A stretch of DNA of 64,000 nt, from NCBI GenBank assembly GCA_013365365.1, contig JABVXU010000170.1:1-64000 (forward strand), read 5' to 3'. A model generated the notes under the pieces. That model was not told where the DNA came from. It saw nothing but the letters and a program-made list of their open reading frames with translations, and made no database searches. Shown piece by piece: positions 52,162 through 64,000 of this stretch. The DNA is from Cruorifilaria tuberocauda. Its lineage: Eukaryota; Nematoda; Chromadorea; Rhabditida; Onchocercidae. A program made the position numbers and the translations under genes. Numbering within the stretch: position 1 is the first letter of the stretch; each line of letters starts with the position of its first letter.

Positions 52162-52485
52162 ATGACAAATAATAAAGAAAAAATTGATCTATCGGTAGAA
52201 AAAAATATCCATACAAATTTAACATTTTATTCGGATAGTTCGGGAATCCCTCCCGTGATCAGAAAATGGGAAATGTTTGCTAACAACTTCCTAAATGCGA
52301 TATTATTATCGTACTCTCAAAATATGAAACGAAAATGTGTGGAAGGGGAAAGTAGAAAGCGAAAATGCGGAAAGAGAAAGGAAAAAGTTACGAATGAAAA
52401 CTTATCACAAAATACAACAGACACTGGCAATTGTAGCATATTAAAACGTGACAATGATATCTGTTCATTATATTATCAATTTTAA
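52162..52485 (+). CDS. Unassigned 107-codon open frame
   Basis: A complete ATG-to-stop frame reading MTNNKEKIDLSVEK with a Lys/Arg/Cys-rich stretch (KRKCVEGESRKRKCGKRK) in the second half. It ends 134 bp from the CCAR1 stop on the other strand. The basic stretch resembles a nuclear-localisation type sequence, but no family is recognised and a frame of this length could arise by chance. Confidence 0.2.
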   Translation: MTNNKEKIDLSVEKNIHTNLTFYSDSSGIPPVIRKWEMFANNFLNAILLSYSQNMKRKCVEGESRKRKCGKRKEKVTNENLSQNTTDTGNCSILKRDNDICSLYYQF

Positions 52486-52619
52486 AATAATGAGAACTAA
52501 ATGAGAGAAGATAATTCCCATTCTAACCCTCAAACCGGTTCTTCAAAAAACAGAACTAATAAATCCTAAAACAAACAGCTTATAGTAATCGAATCGTTTT
52601 TCATTTTTTTTTATTTTAC

Positions 52620-55600
52620 CTAAGCAAGCGGAGTAGTAGTATCACTTTCTACAGTTCCAGTTGAAAAATCTGTCTTCTGTGATGATAAGATTTCTTTCTT
52701 AACATCCTTTTCTTCGTCACCTGTTACTTCTTCTGACAGCACAATAACGTCTGGTTCCATAGGTTCGTCTCCAGCATCATTACCACCAACTTCATCAACC
52801 AACTGCAATTCTTTTTTCTCTTCGGCCTCACCATTTACTTTCATAGGAACTGAGTCCTTCTGAAACCTATATTTTCTTTACAAATTTCCTGAAATTTGTA
52901 AAACTAAAAGCAATTCAATTTCCCTACTTTTTCGCTTTATAATAAATACTTGATGATATAAAAGATTAGGACCACTCAGAATCTAAAAATATAGTGAATA
53001 AAAAAACCAGTAAAAACCTTTTTCGGCATTTTTTTTTCATCCTTTTCATCTTTTTTTTCCTTCTTCATATCTTTCTCATCCTTTTCAGAGGTCTTTTCGT
53101 CTTCTTTCGGATTTGGCATTAATTTTTCAGCCATGCTGATCATTCGCTCTCCAATTCTGCGAAATTCCTGGATCGTGCTTTTCATTTGTACTGTATCATC
53201 CACAGAATTCTGTAATTTAACGAATAAATCTTAAAATTTAAATGATTATTTTACAGTTCAAAAAGGATAACAATACTAACCTTCAAACATTTTTCTGCGT
53301 CATGCAATCGCTTTCGATATTTTTCAACATCTTCTTCCAATCTTTTTTTCTTTTTCTCTAACACTTGAACGTGTTTCGCACCATCTCCTACAAAAAATTT
53401 CACTACTGATCATTGCTAACTAATCTTTACTTCACGATAAATAACTATTCAAAAACTATTCCAGTAAGCAGAGAATCTTTAACAATTACTTAGTTGTGCT
53501 TCTAATACATCGACCTTTTGTAAAGCAGCATTACAGCCAGCTTCCATTCTCGAAACCTGCTGCAGAACTTGTGGTATATTCATTAAAGAACCCATATATA
53601 TTACAGATCCTGTTGTACTGATATCTGGTGCTCCATCCGTTGTCTTTTTGTTAGCATCTGTTGATTCCTTTGACATATTTCCTTTGATATATAAGATAAA
53701 TCATATAAAATAATCAAATGATTGAAAAGATTCAAGATTTGAGAACTTCTAAAGTAAGCGAAAATAAACCGTAACGATGTGCAAAATTATGTAATAAAAG
53801 TTTTAATGACCAAACGAAACAAAAAAAAAGTGAAAATATGAAAAGTTGTAAAAAAACCTTTCGCCAGTTGTTCAGTGGTAGGCGGATCCGATATTACACC
53901 GGGCGTGTATGTTACTGTGCCATCTTTATTTGCCCAGCTGTCGGTAAGATAGCGATAATTAATCCGGTCACGTGATAAATATCTCTTTAGTAGCTTTTGC
54001 ACTTGTGCTCGAGAAATATTTAGACCTATAGAATATAGTATTTCCTCGAAATCCTTCTCCAAAATATACCTGGAAAAATCTTATGAAGATTCGTTAAAGT
54101 AGCAGATGTTTTCAACTTGGAATATGGATTGAATCCAAAACCTTCCAAATACTGTTTTTTTAACACTGTTCCAAAGCATACCCGCAAAGATTCTGATCAA
54201 AATGAGCGAAAGCTTGAAAGACTGTTCGATCTATAATAATTGGTTTCCGTGTCTCAGCAAGAAATTTCTTTTGTTCTTCCTCTCTCTTTTCGTCTTCTTT
54301 CTTCTTCTCTTCTTCGGACTTTTCAGTTTTATCAGCTTTACTTTCCACTCCTTCTGAAGACGAGAATTTTTGCAATTTGATTTACTTCAAATTCACTTTC
54401 GATCTGGATCAAAATAACTGAGATCTGGACGCAAAATTAATCTCATGAAAGTGAAATGATACCTTCCGTTCCTGCAATTTCAGCAAGCTTCGCCTCTTCA
54501 CGACGCTTCTTCTCTGAATCTTTATCCATAGCACAATTCAATGTTTTATAAGCAATGAACGCCTGTGAACGATCCAACATTTCATTAATACATTCCGCCA
54601 TAACTGCCAACTAAAAAATTTACTTCTTAATACTACGTTTCCGTTTGATTCGCATTTGAGTTCATAAAGATGAGATGAGAAATAATACACTGCCAATAAC
54701 ATGAATTTATGCCAAGAAGAGTCGGCGACGGACCTCAAAAATTAGCCGTCAATTACATGTAAAGTGGGGAATGAATACTTCAGTTAACCGAATCCTACAA
54801 TTTTATCAGGTTCGATATCCAATAAATTTGCACTAATATAATGAAAAAATTCCTAGTTCGAACTAGATCTGAACGCTAAGTAAATAATCAAAAAAAGTTA
54901 GAACTGCATTAAATACGTGAATTGAACAAAATTTACCTCAAAAGAATGTTCTTTATTATCTTCAATGCGATAATCTAACATTGTGTGAAGAGAAACTGTT
55001 TTGCAATCAAATTTCCCACCCTTGACCATACGATTCGGATAAATCAATATTCCCAGTTCTTTTGGAATAGTAAAATGACGCTCCAGTGAAGCCTTTTTTT
55101 CTTTCTTTTCCTTTTCCTTGAAAAAATAAAATTTATTTATAAGAATAATCCTAGATATGAAATGCACAAATTATCTAATTTTTGTTTTGAAAGCTTCAGG
55201 CGTTTACAAACTAATGCAACAAACAATCTTGAATGCAGAATTAATTAACCCACATAGTCGATTATCTAATTCAGTCAACAAGGCAATAATTTCTGATCAT
55301 AGAACAACCGTCAGTACAATTTCTTGAACAATATAAAAAACATTCAATGAAACGTACGAATTTTTCGAAAACTTTTTTGTCTTCATCCGTTAGTTCTTTC
55401 TCTTCTATTTCGTCTTTTGGTTTAACTGCTTCAACCTAAATGAACCAACAGCAACTCTTTATAATAATTTCCAAATACAGAAGAATTACGACTTCGAATA
55501 AGATTGCTTCGAATAACTGTGAACCCAACCATAGAAATGTAAAATGGAACTGTCAAACTTATTTTTCCATCATCATTTCTATTACTAATGTCTATAAGCG

Positions 55601-58600
55601 AATACCTTATCTTCTTTATCTTCATCACTTGCTTTCTCCTGATCAAGTGCTTCTTGAAGTCGAGCACATAAGATTGATTTCACTCCTTTTGTTTCCAAAT
55701 CGCGAGCCATCAATTCCTGTCGCAATTCAGCAACCGAAAAATGGATTAGCTACAAATTCATTAAACGAAGAAATAAATTATTGAATAAATGAATAATTAA
55801 TCGAAGGCTCGATTAGAAATGCTGTGAATACTTTCTTCAAAAGAATTTTTGGAAAGAATTTCATAATCCTTCCTGCATTCTCAATTCAATGATCTTATTC
55901 TGAAGGGACGCTAATAGTGAGTCGTCTTTTGCTTACAAACGCAGTAAGCATTAATGATTATAAAAAGAGGAAGAAAAAGCAGTTCAAAAAAAGGTATGAA
56001 TTATTTATGCATCCACTAATATCCAACTGCAACTGCTCCATAATTCTTGCCTAAGATATTTGGTATTTAGTTTTAAGTAAACGAAAATAAGTAACCAACC
56101 TTCATCGTTCTGATATCCAATTTAGACCAATGAGTAGGATTTAGATCTTCATCATCTTCCTCTTCTACTTCCTGCACCTAAAAACCAACTCGATAAAACG
56201 TTACAATGCTACTGATAGCTCATGGAAAACAACAATCCGCCTGACAAATTTTATCAAAAAATCCTAAAAAAATGGAACTTCCTAAACGTTCAAGTGCACC
56301 AGCCTAGAAATACTTATCGAAACTATAGCCAACAATTAGTTTTATGGTGTTTTTTATTTTTTATTAAAAAATAAGTGCAAGGCATGCGATTTTCAGTTTC
56401 AACCGTTAAATCTGAAAGTTTTAATTATGGTGATATATAATGAGGCAAGAATACATGAAGACATTCGCTAAACAAACTGAAGGTGCTTTTTACGAATTTC
56501 TGAACAAAGTACGGTTGTTTATTTCTACTAGTTTGCTGGAAAACAATGCACAGCTATAAAGTGGACGAATTAACTGGACAGAAATTTAAAATGAAACGGA
56601 AAGTAAAAAACCAGGCAAAACACACACGAAATGTTTAGATAATTATTTATTATTGATAAAAATAAAAAATTCAAAGTGAATGGTGTTTTGTTCTTTCTTT
56701 TCTTTTTTATTAGGTGTTTTCACCTGCTCCTTGTTGACATCAGTTTGCTGTTGTCCCTGCTGAAGTTGCTGTTGAGTATCACCAGCTGGAGCCGTTGGCT
56801 CGGTCGTGATTGCAGTTCCCTCCCCAGCATCTCCAAACTCTGTAGCACTGGCAGCTACAGTGGATGGTAGAACGAGTTTTTGAGCATCTACAGCAGCAAG
56901 TTTGTTCCCAAGCTGATCCTTTAGCGCAGCCAGCAGCTGTTGATAGCAGTCTTCGGTGGGCATCAAACCACTGGTATCCGGCAGAAACAGGCAGCATGTA
57001 TCCATTCGATCTTTCTCAGCACGATAGTAACGAATCTCCGCCATTTTGTACCTGAGGGTTCACAGTGGTTTCTCAAAACTTTGTTTCAACTTATCACTAC
57101 AATGATGCCTTCGTCTTTTCCCATTCCTCCAAAAAAAAACAATTTACACACTAGATCTACCTGACAATTGATAATGCAAAATTTACACCTTATTCAAGTT
57201 TAAAGCTTTGTAGAGTTTCACAAACACAGCTTCTTATCCTCGTAAAAGGGTAAGCTGTATAGTGTAAACCGAACTGTGTAAACTACTGAAAACTTAGGTC
57301 ATGCAAGTGAAAAAAATGTTTTCAGCAACCGTTTCTCTCATTCAACCGTTCCATCACTCTCGCACAGAAGCATGATGATGTTCTAAGAAATGAGTTTTTA
57401 TACAAATTAGAATTCAAAGTAACTTATTAAAATAGGATAGTGGAGCAGGAATTCTTAAATTCTCCATCACTATACCGAAGGTATTGCATTGCATAGCTTT
57501 GTAAGCGGTAAATACAGAATTTTATCCCTTAAAATGTGCACTTACCAACTTAAGTCGATGTATTTCCAAAACATACTTCTTATTCCAGACTCATTATACT
57601 ATTAAAATTTTAGAAAAAAAAAATGGAATAAAATCAAGATCTTTCGCAGCTCGCTTACAGAATATCTATAATATCGAAGAAATCCAGCGTATGAGATTTC
57701 TTTTATGACTCATAAAGACTGAAAAGAAAGTCATCATGATCAACATAAGAAATCCTCTAACATACCATCTAGGACATTTGGAAAGGTCCACTCCAATTAA
57801 AGCTCGAACAGTCCGAATTGCGGTACGGACAAAAACTTGAGGATCTGATTCAGGGTTACAACCATCAAGTGACGGTGACCAAGCACCACCGATTGCCATC
57901 ATTTCTTTGTTACGTGTACCTAAAATTGAATTTTTACGACAACTAGCTTTTTGATTCACGTATTGAAGATATGCAAATTTTAATCTTTTGAAATGCTCCA
58001 TAAAAGGAGAAGCGCCAATATATATTATGGGGGTATATAGAGCAAATGGAGTCATCATAGAAGACAAAGCATAAATAAAGATATGGTTAACTTTTCAATC
58101 TTATAAATAACTTTAAATATGTGGAATTCATCCAAGAATAAATTAATTAGCTAATTTATATTATTCGTTACCTTAATTAATTCAGTTAACTTAATTTAGT
58201 TAACTTTAAAAAGGTCAACTTAATAATTCGAAAACTTCTGCCAGTCAATAATTTAAGTTCTTACCTACAACGAAGTTGATGCAACGTTTCAGAGAAGCCG
58301 AATCAATGTTTTCATCAACTGAACCATCAACTAGCAAACCAAACGCTTTCTGGTGTACCATTGATAGACCCTGATGACTCATTAAGACAACCTAAAGAAT
58401 TCAAGATATGATATCGCGACATTACCTGTCTGAACTAAAACATCAGAAGTCTTGTCATGAAACAAGCAAATTAATAAAAAAGATGAATAGAAATAAGGTA
58501 TTCATTCGAGATGAAGTTACGAAATTGAATTTTCTAATATTAGATATTCGAAGATAAAATAAGTGAAGCAAAATAACCTTAACAGAAAACCGATAATCCG

Positions 58601-61600
58601 CATCCGGAGGATTCAGTACTTGCACGTTCTCACTCGGGCAATCGATATCTTTATGTAAAACGTGATAGGTAATGGGTGCCGTACTAATTGATATTGGATT
58701 TTCAATAGGCGTCGTTTTCGGCCATTCAATGCTAACATCAGCAAAATCTGATGGAATGTAAAGTGACGGATAACGTTTGCGCAGTTGCATCACGGTTTGC
58801 CTCGTTCCATGTCTTCATTAAAATATATTTTATATTACAATTTGGAACCATGATAGAAAAAAAAAACTAAAAATTAGAGTAAATAAAGTAAACGGATCGC
58901 AAAGTAAACCTACATAATTGGTGGTTTTGGAATGTAACACTGATAGCGCGGTATGATACGCGCACGTCGACGAGGAGGTGACAAACTATCATGAGTACTT
59001 GGATCATGTTTTTGTGAGGGAGACCGATTACGGCCCGATACACTGGCTGAATGCTCTCGTTTACCTTCATGTTTCCGTGACGGTGTTGAGTGTTTCGGGG
59101 ATATACGACCCATTGGGCCTTTGGTATATTCACGAGGCGGGCTTCTACAAACATTAATTTTAAGTTCAAGAATTCCGTAACTACCAAGATGTCCAACCGT
59201 ATTTCCTATTGTAAAATCGAAAAGTATTTCATGATTATATAATATTTTAGTCTAATCCATACCAATATCAACTTGAATATCATAATTCAATTCGGATAAT
59301 CACAAAAAACAAATACGCGCTAACTTTTGCAACTTCTCAATAAAGCTCAAAACGAAATTACCAAATTGTAATCAAATGAGAATTTTATGAATTTATGAAA
59401 TAAACATTTTTTTTTTCAATTCTTTCATGTTCAATGAATTACATAACGTTACTGAAGAACAAACCCACCTTCGAGGCGATCGTCGCGCAAGACCCCGAGG
59501 TGGTGAAATACGTCTGGGCGGACTCAAACGTCTCATGTCCTGTACCAGTGCCGGTGGACCGCATGGTCCACCTCGAGGAGAACGATGTCGGCTTGCTCCA
59601 ACCGGTGAACGAGAACGTGGCGCTACAAATATAGAATTCCAATTTTATGAGCTATACTATAAAACACAAAAATCGTTTAATAATGAGAATTAATCGACTA
59701 ACATCTGAGATAGGTAGATCTAAATTTCAGGACTAAAAAAATCTATAAAATAGCAGAAATTTCAAAAAGTCTTTCAATGCATTTAATGATGAATTGAAAA
59801 ATTACATGCACGGAAATCACGTGAGCGGGAGTCATTTATATGTGCAACGGTTTGTGGTTTTTCAAGAGCTTTCCCGGCCCAACTCTGTTCAGCAGGTATC
59901 ATTCCACGGCCAGCCATCGGCTGTCGACTACGATCTGGAGGTGTATGAGCCGATGGTCCACCAGCACCTGGACCACCTTTATCGCCAATTAATTGGACCC
60001 GATAAGCATTCCACTTGAACGGCATAGTCGGATTATATGATGCTTCGACCATAACTCGATCGCCTGTTCGTGGTAAAGCACCACGAACATTACTAAAAAC
60101 CTAACTTCAGTTTGAAAACTTTTGGAAAGAATTTATTTCTGCTTCTTTTAAGAAGCTCTGCTCGTTCTCTATTATTTTTGAATAGAATTAAGCGAATGGA
60201 GCACTCATAGCTGACTTTAATCAATACAGATTTACAACAACACAATAAGCAAACAAGGCCAATTACTTCAGTCTTTTTAGACATGAATCATTCTGCCTTA
60301 TTCCATTTTATGGATTCCTTTCCTGGTAGATTTTCTATATTTATATAAAGAACACCTAAAACTTTACACGCATCTATAATACATGCATGAACAATTATTA
60401 AAAGCTTCGGTATTACGAAAAAAAAATCTAATTCGCACATACCTCACTTGAAAGAAAACATCATCATCGATAAATCCATAATTGTCATGCATTTTTGTAA
60501 CCACACCCGAAAATGTACGGTTCTTTTGCTGAAAATTCTGCACTACCGCCAAACTATGCAGCGATAAAAAGAATATATTGAATTTTTCTCAATCATCGCT
60601 TCCTTACTCATAAAATACTACTATTTTAACTACATAAAACAGCAACACTGGCTACCATATAATTAGTTTTATTTATTCTTTTATCAGCTCAACACATTGC
60701 ATACATAGCTGCAGTCTACATCTTTCACTAATGTCACGGAAAAACATACTGAATGTTTTAATTTAAGTACTTAATGAGGTACAAAATGTAGAGCACTTAA
60801 TTTTTCCTTAGAGAGTTTCTTCGAAGAATTGAAAGGACTCTTTAACAACCAACTTATAAACATCCATTCCAATTTATGATTGTAGTTTCATATGAAAAAT
60901 CAAGTAACTTTGTTTATGAAATATGTCATCAAGGTCAACCGCTAAAAAGTGCATAAAAGCAGGTCAATAATTTGTGTTTGTTACTTACAAGAAGAAAAAT
61001 TATCAATAAAAATACCATGAATTTCAGAAATTGCAACTTTAAAGTGAAAAAAAGAAGTGATAGCTTAGGTCACTTTGGTCAAAATTTTAATTACCTGTTG
61101 CTGGGCTTGCATTCGAATTGTCTGTGATGGTGTCTGCAACATACCCAAATTCATGCCCATGTTACCTACTGCTTGCTGAGAAAAAGCAGCAGCATTGATC
61201 ATACCCATTTGTGCAAACGGCTGTGCACCAATTAGTGGGTTCTGGAACAGACCAGCATTGATTTGTTGATTTGCTCCTGCAATGATTTATCGCACTAATT
61301 TTAAACAGAAAATTTAACACCATTAAGAAGTTAATTCACTACTGCTCGGGAGTTAGACTTGCTTTCAAAAGTATTCTATCATTTATAACTTTGTTCTCTT
61401 TTGATCACTGCAAAAACACTAGAAATGTTTATAAAGAACTCTAATAGAAAAAGCCAACAAGTGTATTCGATCAAACATTCATGTAGAAATTGAATAATTG
61501 ATTAAATTTTCTTCTAAAATCCCGATTACTCAAAAAATCAAAATTTAGATACAGCATAATTCAATGCCAAACATCGAGAGTAATACTGCTTACAAACATA

Positions 61601-61848
61601 TCAAAAAATATTTCCCTTGCACAAACGGACTGAAGTAACTAATAGATGATACGATGGTGAGCCGAAAATTCTATTGCAAATAAGACTTCAGAAGCTAAAA
61701 AAAGAGCTAATACTGTACTTGCTATCTACTTAGCAAATTACAAATTCTTTTTCGAAGAAAATTGAATCTTAATAACAATTAGTCAAAAGAACAAATTACC
61801 AGGTGGACGAGCCCAAGCAGCTGGATTTTTCGGACCAAATTGTGACAT
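52620..61848 (-). CDS. lst-3: CCAR1 orthologue (cell cycle and apoptosis regulator)
   Basis: A nuclear co-regulator of transcription and apoptosis; the C. elegans orthologue is lst-3. Exons (minus): 61848-61800, 61276-61095, 60528-60443, 60092-59821, 59622-59469, 59144-58914, 58812-58578, 58391-58265, 57919-57766, 57051-56724, 56177-56100, 55749-55606, 55435-55358, 55116-54937, 54610-54463, 54353-54182, 54069-53858, 53681-53490, 53387-53281, 53209-53018, 52859-52620. All phases close, giving 1186 residues (human CCAR1 is about 1150). Order: MSQFGPKNPAAW start, Gln-rich part, S1-like domain with GVVTKMHDNYGFIDDDVFFQ (residues about 80-135), Arg/Ser/Pro-rich region (about 190-315), DBC1/Nudix-like domain with MMAIGGAWSPSLDG (about 330-500), SAP domain (about 635-672), LDYRIEDNKEHSFE, an EF-hand-like segment FDQNLCGYILEKDFEEILY (about 863-882) and a C-terminal coiled coil. 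The acceptors of exons 7 and 18 are weak but are the ones that keep family alignment. Confidence 0.94.
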
Positions 61849-62344
61849 TGCGATTTTGTCACCTTTGGACCTGAGCGTATTACGTCTCAAATTTCAAGAA
61901 CTACAGTTTGCTTCAAACACTAAAATTCTGATGATAAAAGACGGCAAATTTTAGAACATATAAAACATCGAATGCATCGTCCGACCATTGGACACGCACC
62001 TTTGTGATGCTGTAGACCGCACAGTACCACATACATACATATATAACTGATTCAACTAATAAACGCTCTGTGCTCGTATCACCAACAACAATGATAATAA
62101 CTGTTACAGATACAAGTCATATTTATCGTATAAAATAATTATTAAAACAAGTCGTAGGTGATATTTCAGAAATTATTTGATCAATTGTTTCGACATATAA
62201 TCACTGGTCAAATGTCATACAGTGAACAAACGAACTAAAAGCAGAAGGTAAGGACAATTATAAAAAGCGGGAAGTAACGAAATATGGTCAAGGAACCCCG
62301 CATACCAAGCAAAACCTCCACATGCCCTCACCCAAATGCAAGAC

Positions 62345-62623
62345 TCATCCAACTCCCGCCCTTCCGCAACAGCACTGCGACCAGAAGTGTATGCTCGACC
62401 ACATGCGACTCATGTTTATTGAGTGCAATGAAAGTTCGCATACCCTTTCTATTCTTTGTGGATCAGACTGAAGTAAAACTAGCAATATTCGAACTACAGT
62501 GAGACGTAGTGCAACTGATTTCGGATCAAAGACTTTAGGCTTTAATTCAGATTTACTTCGGTGAACATCTTTATCCACTATCAGATCCATTTGCTGCATA
62601 TTTATTGAGTACAGTGAATTCAA
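62345..62623 (-). CDS. Unassigned open frame upstream of CCAR1
   Basis: The frame reads MQQMDLIVDKDVHRSKSE with KPKVFDPKSVALRLTV in its middle part. Inside it lies a plausible short intron ending TTTTACTTCAG, followed by a small block SDPQRIER ending at a GTATGC donor. It could be the first exons of a small minus-strand gene or chance. No family is recognised. Confidence 0.22.
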   Translation of the reverse strand: MNSLYSINMQQMDLIVDKDVHRSKSELKPKVFDPKSVALRLTVVRILLVLLQSDPQRIERVCELSLHSINMSRMWSSIHFWSQCCCGRAGVG

Positions 62624-63056
62624 TTATTAATTTTTATAAAATTTCAATATCATAACAATCATTCTCTTCTCACTATAAATGACGTAAAATCGGATATCAA
62701 GAAATGAAACAAAATGTTTGTACTATGTATCTGAAATCACGAGGAAAACGAAGAATGATGAAATCTTTTAAATCCACTTTTCTTTAATTAACGTTGTAAA
62801 TTAAAATTGTACGCCTTTTGCTGTAATGTTTGAACTACCATGATACTCCCTCCATCAGTATAAAGAAAGTTTTAAGCATCAGAAGCATTGTTAAGGATTT
62901 GCTTCAAGAAGGTGGTTGATTAACAGACTAAAATGGTTTCCCTTTTCCTTTGTCTTACTTGTCTCACTGATATTGTCTTTAAAATTCGCCTGGATATTGT
63001 CAAATTGGTAATGTTAATGTTGTGCTATTGTATGTTATCAAATCTGTCATAATAAA

Positions 63057-63165
63057 GGTTTAATTACTCAAGTTTGAGGTATTATCCAAGCGTATCACAT
63101 CTGTCTGACACAGAAGCCAGCAGTTTGGTTCCGCGCAAATAGAGAAGAAGTCCTCAATCTTATTA
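63057..63165 (+). ncRNA. SL1-like spliced-leader unit (candidate SL RNA or relic)
   Basis: The 22 bases at 63057-63078 match nematode SL1 at 21 positions; the one difference is T for C at leader position 12. The next bases are GT (63079-63080), as in an SL RNA, where the leader ends at a splice donor. A 5-bp hairpin follows (63100-63104 with 63110-63114), and a weak Sm-like AGTTTGG lies at 63122-63128. The 3' half does not resemble SL RNAs I know, and the true end is unknown. It may be a variant SL gene, or a decayed copy. Confidence 0.45.
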
Positions 63166-63589
63166 CTGTTACAGAAGGTCGGCGGTATACGTCAGATTAA
63201 GGAAATTTCGTATTTTCAACCTACGGGTTGAAAATGATTATATTTGAGTCATCCCGCAACTGGCCCATAGTCAAGAAAAAAATATCTTGATTAAAAACTC
63301 TTTCCATGAGTAACTGAAGTATTCGATTGAATTTGCGTAATAATTGATAACACTCTATATATAACACTTCCAGAATCATGATCAAGAAAGAAGTAAGTAT
63401 AATCAAGAACTAAGGACGCAGCCCAGACACAATTAGGCCAATATCAATCGCTGTCCGAAATTAAAATAGTAATTAATTTTCCAAGCCACAATCTTTTCGC
63501 AGTATTTCAGTTCTAAGGAAGAAATAGATGTTGTGAGTGCATTGGAAAAGCGTGGACTCCATTTAATCGAATGTCAAACCATGCTGATG

Positions 63590-63654
63590 CAAGAAGGGTT
63601 TGAACCGCTGGCCTCCGTTCAAAACAGGTGTGATAACCACTACGCCACTGGGAC
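63590..63654 (-). pseudogene. tRNA-derived relic with A and B boxes
   Basis: On the minus strand a tRNA-like order is seen: GTCCCAG, then a D-arm with A-box TGGCGTAGTGG, an anticodon-like arm (loop TTTGAAC, imperfect stem) and B-box GGTTCAAACCC (63606-63596). The T-stem is poorly paired and no 3' acceptor strand complementary to GTCCCAG follows. It is therefore a degraded tRNA or the head of a tRNA-derived short repeat, not a working tRNA gene. Confidence 0.5.
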
Positions 63655-64000
63655 ACATAATTGCCTGTCACATGATTCGTCACCGGATAACAAGATGCGA
63701 CAGATCAATCGTAATTATTAACCGTGATAGATAGCGAGTCTTAGGTAAGGGATTATCGTTTTCCGTTCCTTCCGTCCTTGTCGTCCATCTCTTCTATATC
63801 CACTATTTCCGTTTTCAATCCTTATAGCTCTCTTCCTCTTCCAAATTCCATTCCATTTCTCTGTCTTTTTTGTTTACAATCAATAAATATCGTGAGCTGT
63901 TTCGGAATCTCTCTTGTTCTTTTGCTCTCTTCGAATACTTCATATTTCTCTGTTGTATGTACTTTGGTAACACAGTTTGGTGCGTTTTGTCTGTTTCGGC

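Larger units (their letters stand above)
46737..52619. other. Gene-poor region between katanin and CCAR1
   Basis: No gene is recognised. It holds a perfect hairpin (47145-47184), a TA microsatellite (47641-47656), a GC-richer island with a 185-codon open frame (48240-48970), and a 107-codon plus-strand frame at 52162-52485 that faces the 3' end of the CCAR1 gene. The frames lack family similarity and splice support. Confidence 0.5.
61849..64000. other. Right-edge region with small-RNA-like sequences
   Basis: Upstream of CCAR1. It contains a 92-codon minus-strand open frame (62345-62623), an SL1-like unit (63057) and a tRNA-derived relic (63590-63654). The last 300 bases are pyrimidine-rich and show no gene. 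Confidence 0.5.

Noticed and set aside
56676..57164. Several plus-strand open frames
   Set aside because: Antisense to CCAR1 exon 10 (57051-56724), which has strong family similarity and correct phases.
59427..59693. Open frames on both strands in a GC-rich stretch
   Set aside because: They overlap CCAR1 exon 5 (59622-59469), whose Arg/Ser/Pro-rich frame keeps correct phase with its neighbours; the others are shadows.
63533..63721. 62-codon plus-strand open frame
   Set aside because: It runs antisense through the tRNA-derived relic, and the reading is explained by it.

Overview
The window is AT-rich eukaryotic DNA. Its genes are cut into many short exons, with GT donors and mostly TTTTAG or TTTCAG acceptors. 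A nematode cuticle collagen, an innexin and a LET-23-type EGF receptor identify the source as a nematode. A likely spirurid/filarial origin is only an inference from base composition and long introns. I saw no bacterial genes, CRISPR array, rRNA gene or transposase/reverse-transcriptase ORF.

Layout: (1) 2383-6578, minus: an innexin gap-junction gene. (2) 9572-11262, plus: a six-exon cuticle collagen. (3) 11542-12053, minus: a possible small coiled-coil gene. (4) 15670-28275, minus: a full EGF receptor (let-23 type), 26 exons, about 1322 residues, with a 3.3 kb first intron. (5) 28700-28893, plus: a possible two-exon micro-gene divergent from let-23. (6) 28.9-37.8 kb: gene-poor. (7) 37838-46718, minus: katanin p80 (WD40 plus con80). 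(8) 46.7-52.6 kb: gene-poor, with a GC-richer island near 48.2-49.0 kb. (9) 52620-61848, minus: a CCAR1/lst-3 orthologue, 21 exons, about 1186 residues. (10) 61.9-64.0 kb: a spliced-leader-1-like sequence directly followed by a GT donor, and a tRNA-derived relic with A and B boxes.

Exons were joined by hand from reading-frame phase, splice consensus and family motifs. For let-23, CCAR1 and the collagen every phase closes. The innexin and katanin models each contain one unresolved junction, reported as findings.

The genes do not form an operon and mostly serve unrelated jobs: gap junctions, cuticle, EGF signalling, microtubule severing, transcription/apoptosis co-regulation. Two of them meet in C. 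elegans vulval biology, where LET-23 is the inductive receptor and lst-3 is known as a lateral-signal target opposing EGFR-MAPK output. The most unusual items are the SL1-like unit at 63057, the conserved signalling motifs in the receptor tail, and several long hairpins in introns and intergenic DNA.
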